Shown piece after piece: positions 36,301-48,000 of a stretch of DNA of 64,000 bases (within the stretch, counting starts at the first letter, position 1; each line of letters starts with the position of its first letter). The stretch comes from Plotosus lineatus (Eukaryota > Chordata > Actinopteri > Siluriformes > Plotosidae). Position numbers and translations under genes: made by a program. The DNA lies in NCBI GenBank assembly GCA_024760905.1, contig CM045735.1, positions 30,104,249-30,168,248 on the forward strand, in the 5' to 3' direction. The notes below the pieces were generated by a model. That model was not told the origin of the DNA. It did no database searches and saw only the letters and a list, made by a program, of their open reading frames with translations.

Positions 36301-38444
36301 GCATACATATAAAAACACCTTTACATGCATTCTCTGAAAAACATACAGCAGTGTAGTTTTCAAAAATGCCCACTAGAGGAACGTATTGCATTAGGCATGA
36401 GATGACTGAATTCAGGTATTAACTGCATTAAGTCCAAGGAGGTCAACCACACCCCTCAGCCGGAGTGAGTTCAAACAGAGTTTTAGAGTAAGAAAGTTAG
36501 AGGCGTTACAAACCAAAGGGTGATGTGATGCGAGTTAATCCTCTGGCGCAGAAGTGAGCATGCTTTTGTTTATTGGGAGTAAATGAGAATAGTGAATTCA
36601 AATGTGTTCTACCGAGCAGCTCAGCCACACCCCTCAGCCGAAGCGGACAGTAAACAGTTAGAGGCACAGCGCCAAAATTAAAGCCCTCCAAAACACAGAC
36701 CATAACAAAAAGGACATAAAAGAACAAAAAATGTAATAAATTGGATAAACAAAACAAAATGAGAAACATGCTACACCACAGTAAATAAAATATAACAAAC
36801 ATTTGAAACATTACCTTAGGTCATGTACTGGAATAATAATTGAAAAAGACTTCAATAGTGGAGTGTTTTACAACAGTTCAGATGATTATTCCTCTTCAGG
36901 CACTTCAGCGGAAACCGTTGTTTCTTCCAGAGAAAGTCTTATTTCTTCAGAAGAGACATTCAACATCATGACCATTTTCTGGTGCTTAGCAGGAGTGATA
37001 TCATAGAACTTAACTGGTAATTAAAACACACTAAAAAAAAGGCTCATTGCCAACTTGTGCGCGAATGAGGAAAAAGGGGCGTTATAATATCTCAACCAAT
37101 CAGCAGGAAGGAAATCAGCCATTGGCTGAATTTGAATCACGTGCGAGCTGCTCAGCAGTCAGCGAATACTCAAACCGTGAGTGCAAAACCGCGAATAGTT
37201 AAGGGCCTACTGTATGGCCAAACCCGTCTACCTTCGGAACAATATTGAAGCAGAAGGAGGCCTTAAAAGGTATGCCTTTATAATTTTTAAAGGGTTTAGG
37301 GGGTAGTATTGGGGGCCTGGAACGAATCACACGTCTTACATGTAAAATGTGGTTCAACTTAGAAAAAAATCCAGGTTACGAAACCACTTCCGGAACGGAT
37401 TAATTTTGCAAATTGAGGTACCACTGTACAGTATTTCCTAATAGAACAGATTAGCTAGATAGATCTTCCAGATTAGCAGAGCCACAAAGATTAAAATGAC
37501 TGATCAGGATCATACTAGATTTTCACTTTTCCATTTTCTCTCATAGGATGAGACAAGAACAATAAAGTCATTCATGCTCCAATTTGGAAATGTCACATGA
37601 AACTTTCTCACATATTACTTCCGGGACCTTTGGAATGAGGTGATTTATGCAAGATGAATTCCTGCCAAATACATTTATGTCATTTGGCAGAAGGCCTTAT
37701 TGAGAGAGACTTACATTTATCTGCCTTACACGTCTGAGCAGTAGAAGGACAAGGGCCTTGCTCATAGGCAGAACAGTGGCAGATTGTTGGTACTGGGGTT
37801 GAATCCCTGCCTTGTTCATTAGTAGACCAGAGCCTTACCCACCCAAGCCACCACTGCCAATTAATAATAATCATTCCAGCAAATGATGCACAAATAAGCT
37901 AATTAGTTTCTTCCAAATAATTTGTCCTGGCTTTTAAACTAAAAAGTAGAGTAAGGGTTAATCTTGTTAATTTTATTCATCAGTTTATTCCAACTTACTC
38001 CATGGCATAAAAAGGTAAATAAAATGAGACATAGAACATATTTGAAGTACGGTGATCTCTCGCTACTTCGTGCTTCAGTTTCTGTGGCTTCAGTGCTTTG
38101 CAGGTTTTTCAAAAATATTCATCAAAAAAAAAAAAAAAAAAAAAAAAAAAGGAAATTAAGGAAAAATAGGGGCAAAAGTTAAGGAAAATTAAGGCCGTAA
38201 AACAAGGCCAATTATGCAAAAAAATAAAATCCCCAAATAAACAAGAAAAGAAAGTCCATAAATACTTACATTATGTAAGGTGCGCATCCGAGTGTGTGCG
38301 CGCGCATCTGTACGTGTGTGTATTTAGATTTTGTTTACATCTTATGCATTATTTTTGAATGTTTACACATATACATACAGATGTATACGATCTGTACTTC
38401 ATAGTAGACGGTCAATCCTACTTCACGAAAATTGGCGGTCGCGG

Positions 38445-38485
<41 letters not shown>

Positions 38486-40410
38486 TCGGTCCCCCTTAAT
38501 CGTGAACAGTGAGGGATCCCTGTATTAAATTTGAACTGTCTAATAAGTGCAAAAATAAAATAAAATCAAGAAAATAAATTGGAAGGACTTTACTTTGGAG
38601 GACTTTTATCTTTCTCCAGAGGACACCAAGCAAACACCTCGCACGTCTTCTGTGTCTCTGAGAACTTCACACACCTGCCCGTCTGCACACCTTAAAGTAA
38701 AAAATAAATAAGGTTGACTATATAGACCAAAACACACTGAAAATAAGTGTTACAATAACACTGCTTCAAGATTTTAAATAAAGATAAAACTGAAGTTTTA
38801 CTCCAGTAATATTGCAATACATTTACAGCATTTAAAAAATGCTCTTATCCAGAGTGATTTACAATTATCATTTTATACAACGGAGCAATTGACGGTTAAG
38901 GGCCTTGTTCAAGGGCCTCTCACTGGTGGCACTTGGGATTGAACCTCAAACTGTCGGATCAGTAGCCTATTGCCTTAACCATTGAGCCACCACTGCCCTA
39001 TTTATATTAACACATTTTACTTCACCATTCCAAACCAACAGGGCTGTTTTATTTGAAACTATACATCACAGCTGGCGGCACGGTGGCGTAGTGGTTAGCA
39101 CGTCCGCCTCACTGCAAGAAGGCCTGGGTTCGATTCCTGGCCTGGGCGTTTCTGTGTGGAGTTTGCATGTTCTCCCCGTGCTTGCGTGGGTTTCCTCCGG
39201 GTGCTCCGGTTTCCTCCCACAATCCAAAGACATGCACAGTAGGTTAATTGTCCATTCTAAATTGCCCGTTGGTTTGCATCGTGCAGAAGGCAATGGCAAA
39301 CCACTGCACTAATCCTGCCAAGAAAACCTCAATGGAGATGATAACCAGGGCATTATCCTTCATGGCGGGTCACCAATGGTCATCCTACGACTCAGGCACG
39401 AGATAGATAGATAGCTATATCACAACACTGCAAGGTTTCTAGTACACCTCGCAATAAAATTGCTGATGAATAGCATCACACTCATTAAGGGTGGACTCAC
39501 ATGTATGTAACACCTGCGAAATAGTGCAGCTTTTTTAATTGGTTGTTTTCAATTTCAGCCGGACATAAAATGTGCAAGCTCGACAAATTTCAATATATAT
39601 TTTCATCGAGTACCTGTGACCCTGCACTGGCTGTGTACCATGTATTTTATTAAACCTGCCCTTAAAATGTAAATAAAACCAATCCTTTCTTTCTTAATGA
39701 CTGTTTACACACGTGCGAATCGTAGGGGAAGTGAACGAATCGGAGGGGACGGTGCAGACACACACCTGCTCAGCTTTGGCTTATGGGACAGTTGCTATTT
39801 CAGCCTGCACTCTTGGTTTAACAGCAGATGTGTGTCTGCACCTTCCCCATTCATTCCATGTCGGATTGCAACATAGTTACCTGTTAAGAGGTTTTCATTA
39901 ATTAATCCTGGGAAATTATTTATACTATTTATTTTGGACACGCATAACAACTTGATCAGCTTTCTGACTCATGCTGAGAATGAAAATCCCATTTTATATC
40001 AGAAGTAAGATTATGTGGGAAATCCAAGTTGAACTAGTTATTCCAGGAAAAGTAAATAAAAAAAATACAGCAGTAAAGTTAATTACTGTATAGCCAATAT
40101 ACATTTCCCATCTTCTTCTTCTTCTTTCGGCTTTTCCCATGTGCTCCCAAAATATAGCCCAAAGAATCAGATCTGAGCGCAAATGGAATTTTCTGGATTA
40201 TCTATTTGATCACAGTCATGAAGGGACAACAAGGAGGAAAAACGTAGTGTTCAAAAATTATTCCATGAAATTTCCCTGTAAAAAGGGCTTTACCATTTCG
40301 GCGACTGTCATGAAATCCTCTCTCACAGTTTCGATCTGAGACACATAATGTATCAGGTCCGGGATTCTACAAAAGACAATATATAGAATGATTTCTTTAA
40401 AAAAAAAAAC

Positions 40411-40443
<33 letters not shown>

Positions 40444-43400
40444 ACTGCTGAATATTAAAATATTCTCCTTTGTGAATAATGTGCTACGAGTAGACATCTA
40501 CTGTAATGTGCACCATATCAAATATCATTTAAAATGTCCTAGAACCAAACTATGGTTTTCACTGCTGGATTACTGTTAGCATTATTAGCAGCAATATTAT
40601 TTATAACCACTGATTTATAATTATCCAGCTTACCACTCACTTGTGCACTAATTAAAACTATTACACAGTGTAACATCATTTAAAATAAAGCATCTTGTAG
40701 CAGTTTGCAGAGGTGGGTGGTGGCATCGCATGTCACTGAGGGGGCATGTGCACACTTACGCCCTTCTCTGGTTGGTGGTGGTCATGTGATAAGAAAGGCA
40801 TTAAAAGGATTGGAATTGAATACGACCAAATTAGGGAAGAAAGGGGGGTGGGAATAAATAAAAACATTTAAAAAGTCTTTTTGACATGCTGGAAGTGATG
40901 CAATGTAGGAACCATTGATGCGACGGCAAACAGAACCATCTTATAAGCCAACTTTCGGTTCCTGAAAAACTCAATTCAGTCTCAAACATCTTTGTGAGAG
41001 TAATTGTAAAGGTGCCCATTTACTAGTTAGTAGTTTGTGTTTTATCTTCTATTATCAGCTCATTTTAGCTGAACACAAAGATTTACTGGTGAAATCACCC
41101 CAACACACAGGTTTAGTATCTTTGATTTACCTGTTTAACAGCTTGTTGTTGTGATTGTGAATAGACACAGAACTAAAACAAGACCTTGGACAATTTACCT
41201 GGCAATGCAACACAGATTCATAGAACGTGGAAAAGTCCGAAATCAAGTGATAAGATGAAATTGCATGAGAAATAAAAATGATGACAATGTTTTCTAATAT
41301 CACCATGTCTAGTCATTGAGACTTCTGTACAGGAGAAAACAAATGGTTTCAGAAACACATCATGGCCCACTAATTTATTTTCAATATATGACACTGATGG
41401 CTCTGTTCTTCGAATTCGACGATAGTGAAGAGTTATTTCTCCTCGCCTGCGCTGAGTATTTTTGTATAGCGAGAGACAGTTTGCTCCAGGCCTAGGTCCC
41501 TTCCACGGTGGCTCAGCAGGCTGAGACGGCTGTGGTGGTTCCAAGACTGACAGAAACACGCAGGCGGCTTTGCAGCCTACTCTTTATCAAAGTCAGCAAT
41601 GGTTCTTTTACATGCCTCTCACCATAGACAGAGAGAGACATGGCCCGCCTTTGATAACCCAGTTAGCTGCACTGGGGGATATAACACTACGTTTATTTAA
41701 TACACCTGGAAAGTGATTGAGCACCTTTAATTAATGTTTATAACACGGAGGCTTTAATTTACAGCATATAGGGATCCCTCGCTACTTCACGCTTCAATTA
41801 ATGCGGCTTCAGTGCATCGCGGTTAAAAAAAAAAAAGAAAAAAATTAATCGAATTAAAAAAATAAGGAAATTGCAACAAAAACAAGGCCAATCGTGTAAA
41901 AAATAAATAAATAAATAAATAAAAACAAAAATCAACCCAAAATCTCCCATCAAAACTGGATACATTGTTGCATCGCGCATGCAATACCATCTGTAAGTGC
42001 ATGTACAGACTCTCCCTAGCTTACGAATGAGTTAAGTTCAGGATGGCCGTTCTTAGATGAATTTGTTTGTACGTCATTACAGGGCATTCTTTAAAGGGGA
42101 ACTTATGTTAAAACCTTGTATAAGTACTGTACTGTGTACAATCTCTCTCTCTCTCTCTCCATAATCATTTTTACATAATCAATATCATTATGTCCCGTGT
42201 TTAAACTCCTGTTTCCTCTCAAGCACAGCACAGCACAACGGATCTGATCAGATTTGCAGCGAGTTTCACTCTTATCCAATTTATTATAATATTGGAGTCA
42301 ATTTTTTTCTTCTTTGAAACTTTTGGCACAAGTTCAGCAAAGTATGGTTCTGCTTCTCTTCCTGGACCTCCATGTCAGCCACGCCTCTCTGCTGGAGCCT
42401 AGTATTAAGTGTACCTCAGGATAATGTTTAATCATATTTAATACTTATATTTATGATATATATTTCTATAGATTTTATTCCATTTCTATTTCTACTTGTT
42501 CATCAATTTCATTTCACTTTACTTTCGGTATCTCCGGATGTTTGGAAAACGAATGTTGATAAGTTTGGGAGCGTTATATTTTATTTACATCTTGTCATTT
42601 TTTTAAACGATTAATTGTTATAAGCATTTAATATGTATTTATTGATATTATATACACATATACATGTACGTATACGTCAGTGTTGGGGGGGGGGGTGATC
42701 CCACTTTGTGGATTTTGATGTTCATGTGGGGATCTCGGTCCCAATTAACCGCAAAAAGTGAGGGATCCCTGTATAGCCATGCACAGTCCATCCCATAATC
42801 AATTTATTTGGTGCCATTTTTGCTGTTGTCAATGACTGAATTACCTCCACCAATGAGATTTTGTTTTACTCTTAGTTTGTGTTTGTTACAAGGATTAATC
42901 AAGTTATGTGCAGATTTTCAAACGATTTCTACTAGAGAGGAGGCTTTGGACAAGCAAGTCTCCATTAGACTCTGGAAATGATCTGAGTCAAATTCAGTAT
43001 CCAGGAATTTTTATAGGATTCTTTATATTGTGATTTTTGATATTTTGGCTCATACGGGATTCCTTCGCTTGGCAGACTTTTGTGCCTTCCAGGTGCTCGT
43101 TTCATTTTTGAATTTATGGGTTTCTGCATCTCATGTTCTTCGTGTCAATAATAGAAAATGACAAAGTTTCATATGTGTAGCAATAAAGAAAATTCTACCT
43201 CCTAAATTGCATTCGAGCATGAGGATGTTAGATTGACAAATCACTTTTACATGTTTTGAATAAGAATATTTTCCAAATAGTGCAAGCTAATGGTGTCCAG
43301 TACTGCAAAGGGCCAAGGTTTCATTTCAACCTATCAGGACCCACATCTGATAGTCTAGGAAAGGGAAGAACTAATTAAAGAGGTGGAATCGGTGAGTATA

Positions 43401-44970
43401 ATTCATATCTATAAACACAGTAATCACTGCAAATATTTGAGGTCGGGTCAGTGGTGGCCTGGAGGTAAGGTGCTTGATGACTGATCTCAAGGTTTGGGGT
43501 TCAAGCCCCATTCTCAACAGGTTTTCACTGTTCCCCCAGTACAGCTAACTGGGTTATCAAAGGCCGGCCATGTTTCTCAAGTCTATGGTGATCGGCATGT
43601 AAAAGAACTACTGCTGACTTTTGACAAGAGAAGGATGCATAGCAGTCAGCGTCTTTCTGCCCTGTGATGGCCTGGCCAGCTGTCCAGGATGTACTATGCC
43701 CTCACCCAGAGTCAGCTGAATGGGCATCAGCCTCTCTGTGACCCTAATTAGGAATGATCAATTCAGAAAATTAATGAATATTTGAGGTCCATTCATTGAT
43801 GGTTACTTTGGTTAGCCTCAAATATATACAGTACACCACTTTAGCTGAGGTGGCTTCAGCTGAATTCTCATTGAGATCTTCAAGTCTTCCTTAATTCTCA
43901 TACCTACAACTAGCTATGGTGTATCCACAACCGGCATCACGCTTCAGCACAGCCATAAAACTCAGTCATGGTCTTCCCCTTCCCTTCCTCCCATGTATTG
44001 ATTTCCATATGATGAAGTGACATGGCCACAAGCTCTGGGTGTCTGAAGCAGTCACCAGCCAGCTAAACCTTGACAGCTCTCCATACAGCAATTCATTTGT
44101 GATATGCTGCCTTAAACTGGCACCAACATACGCAAGTATCCACCGCATATGGAATCTCTCAAGGGTCGGTGTTTTGGTAGAAGATTCAGACCCATACAGG
44201 TGTAGGTACTTATCGTGGCCAGGGCTTAGGACAGCAGAGGCACTTACTCGCACACAGCTAACCTAATGAGTAGACAAATGGCCTTGCGGTGGAAAGGTCA
44301 TTGGTTCGATTCCAGCAGTAAAAATGTGTGGTGTTGGGGGGGGGCGTGAGCTGCACCTTCCCTTCCTCCACATTCAAGTCTGAAGTGTCCTTGAGCAAAG
44401 TACCTAACCCCAACTGCTGTCCGGGCACCCGTAATGTGTGTAGCAGCCACTGCTCCGTGTACATGTGTGCGCGCACGCGTGTGTGTGTGTGTGCGTGAGC
44501 TCACTTTGGATGGGTTAACAGATTGTACAAGTTCAACATCAAACTTTGGATCCTGGAGCTGTAGGACAACAACACTACTACCTGCACTACCACATTTCCC
44601 GATATAGCATTGTATAAAACATACAGATTTTCCCATATAACAGAATTTGCTAATTTTAGAATGGGGGGGGGGGAATAATAGTGAAAGATATGTGAGCAGC
44701 CTTCAGCCACAAGCCCTCACTTCCTGTTTAGCCAACAATGAGGAGATAAGCCAAGTCAAAATACACGCATGCTTTCTGCTCACCCTTTGCTACAATCCTG
44801 CTAAAAAGACAAAAAATATAAGAGATCAATATTATACATGACAGCATAAATACTGTGCTGCGCTGTCATAAGGTCTGATCAAGGATACAACCCACCTCAG
44901 GACATCGGGATTGTGTTTGGTTTGGTGTGATGTTCAAGTTGGTCAACACAAAGAATGAATTCTCCTCCTG

Positions 44971-45021
<51 letters not shown>

Positions 45022-48000
45022 ATCCTGATTCATTAATTGTTTGGTCGTGTCTGTCTGGACACTGGCTTAGATCTAATGCTACTGAAACAGAAATAGGATT
45101 CTTACAGACCAATAAATTTAAGCAGCCCATCAGCAAACAATCAAAGATATACAATTCTTTTACATTTGTGTTACCTGTAGCAATATTTTTAGGCAACTTT
45201 AGGTGGCGCACACACACTGTGGTAGCAAGTAGAATGGAAATAATAATCACTTCATGCATCAAGAGATTAGATAAAGATCTGCACAGTGGCATAACGGTTA
45301 GCACATCCACCTCATAACATGAAAGCCCAGTGTTTGATTCCAGCGCTTGGTCATTTCTCCGAGGAGTTTGAATTTTCTCCCAGTGCTTGGGTGGGTTTCC
45401 TCCATATACTCCAGTTTCCTCCCACAGTCCAAAGACATGCACATCAGGCTAGCTGGCAGTTCCAAATTAACCACTAGGTGTGAGTGTTGTGTGTATGTGT
45501 GTGTTACCCTGTAATGCTCTGCCGAGTTGCTCAGTGTGTGCTCTTCCCCCAGTCTGACTGTCTGTCTTCCTTTCAGCTTTTCCCCTTTTTTTTTTTTTAC
45601 TCGGGAGTCGCCACAGCGAATCATCTGATTCGCACGTTTGATTTGGCAGAGGTTTTTACGTCGGATGCCCTTCCTGTCACAACCCCTTTTTAGCAAGGGA
45701 CAGAAACACGCTGAAGGCTTTGCAGCCTACTCTTTACGAAAGTCAGCAATGGTTCTTTTACATGCCTCTCACCATAGACAGTGAGAGACATGGCTCGCCT
45801 TTGATAACCCAGTTAGCCGCACTGGGGGGACAGTGACAACCCTGTGGAGAGTGGGACTCGAACACCCAACCTTTGGATCAGCGATCCAGCGCCCTATACC
45901 ACTAGACCACCACTGCCCTGTGCTCTTCCCCCAGTATCAGCTGGAATAGACTCCAGCCTCCTTGCAACTCTAGTACGACTAAGCAGTCAGGAAAAGGAGT
46001 CATTAAAGTTAATAAACTTGACATTTGCTGACTGACAAGTAGCAATTGTGAGTGATCTGGCAATAAATGTGATGCCCCATGTATGGAAAAGATGAATTGC
46101 CAAAGAAAAATCATAGTGGATTAAAAAAAATTAAATAAAAAAAAAATTTAAGGGTGTCGCAATGTTAATTGTTAGCAACGTGCACAAAAATGTGAAGAAT
46201 GAATTTTGATGACCTTTTTCTAGACACACCAAGTTCGACATTCATTTATAGGAATAGGTTACAAGCGTGTACGACAGTGATGCTGTGTGGTCGCTATATT
46301 GGTATTCCCGACTGAGTGCTCTTGTTAATGATACGGTGTGCGTTAGCTAAAATGAAGAATTGGAGTTGAAAGAGAATGTACTGTAGTTGTAGCATTCAAC
46401 TCCTAGATGGGACATAGTCCATCATAGATTCCCTTCCCAGTATTTTTACTATTTATACCGTCTGTGGACAGCGGCACATTTGTGGTTAATGCCTTGCCTT
46501 AGAATTTTTAGCACAATGGATGTTTAATGGGGATTCAAACCCACGACCTCTCAATCATGACCCTGACACCCTAACCACCACACCACTGTGCCCCTTATAG
46601 GTAATTTAAAGATAATCACCTAAGTCTTATTCATCAAGTGTCTCCAAAATAAAAATATTAAAATTTTAGGGACCAAGATGTCTAATATATTTACAGCTCA
46701 GCTCAGGACTGGAATTACAATGGTGCTTCTTTATGTTTTTGCATAAATAGAACCGAAACCATGAATTTATTTATTTTTTATTTATTTTTTTTACACAGGT
46801 CCCTAAAATAGCCAGAGAACCCATTGAAACAAAGGAGTTAAAATATTACACTTGATAATGACTACTGAGGAAAATTATGCAAATAAAATACATTACCCTT
46901 TGTATATTGATTCTTTCCTAGCAGAGTGAATTTGCTCCACTCTGGCACAGAACATTCTCCACACACATGAAGTTAAAATACGATCATGAGCTAAACATCT
47001 GAAGTACGCTTGTACTCAACCCCAACACCACACCAGTAAGTGCAGCCCATGATATAAAGCCTGGAGAACCTTCACATTGATCTATCACAAGCATGTGTCC
47101 ATTAGTGTCTGTGTTCCCACAAAACTCCTTAATTAAGGACAGGGGGAAAAAAGTTGTTTCATAGATGTATCAGAATTTTTTTTCTTTTTTTGCATTACTG
47201 GACAACAGTCCCAAATTGGACTTTAAACGAATTACTTTTTTTTACTGAACATTCTTAACAAGCCAAATACAGTATTCATTATAAATCTATGCAACAGTCA
47301 TTAAAATACATTATATTTAACATTACACTGCAGAATACAGTATAACAATAAAAATAAATAATAATCATAAGTAGTTACTTTAAAAAAAATTCTAACATAA
47401 GCTGTGAAAAAATTAATAAATTGAAAGCACCCTGAATCAAATTCCTTCCCAGTCCTTTGTTCTGCATTCCAATACTGTTTAACAAACACGTCCACCTTTT
47501 AAACTTGCTGTTGATCATTCTTTCACCATCATAAAGAACTTTTCAGGATTACTTGCCCAAGAAAGACTTCGATATTTAACACGGAAATTGATTATTGATT
47601 TTTTTTCCATGATCAGTACTGTAATGAAAATATTTTAGGCTGACAGCACTACAGCAGACAATGCAGCAACTGTTCAGTATTATTTAATCATAATAAAGAA
47701 AGCTTCAACATCCCCTTTTTAGATTAGATTAGTTTCAACTTTATGGTCATTGTGTGATGGCTCTGTTCTTTGAATTCGAAGATAGTGAAGAGTTATTTCT
47801 CCTCGCCTGCACCGAGCATTTTTTTTTTGTATAGCGAGAGACAGTTTGCGCTGGCTGATCCCCGCTCTCTAGGCCTAGGTCCATTCCACGGTGGCTCAGC
47901 TGACTGAGACAGCTGTGGTGGTTCCTAGACTGACAGAAACACGCTGACGGCTTTGCAGCCTACTCTTTACCAAAGTCAGCAATGGTTCTTTTACATGCCT

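Noticed and set aside
39074..39160. Possible functional tRNA gene
   Set aside because: A- and B-box-like motifs occur, but no full cloverleaf can be drawn, and the sequence continues into a SINE body repeated many times.
40258..40497. 79-residue minus-strand frame over P2X exon 4
   Set aside because: The true exon is read in another phase (the one giving [11 protein letters not shown] with matching splice phases). The long frame is a shadow extended by poly(T).
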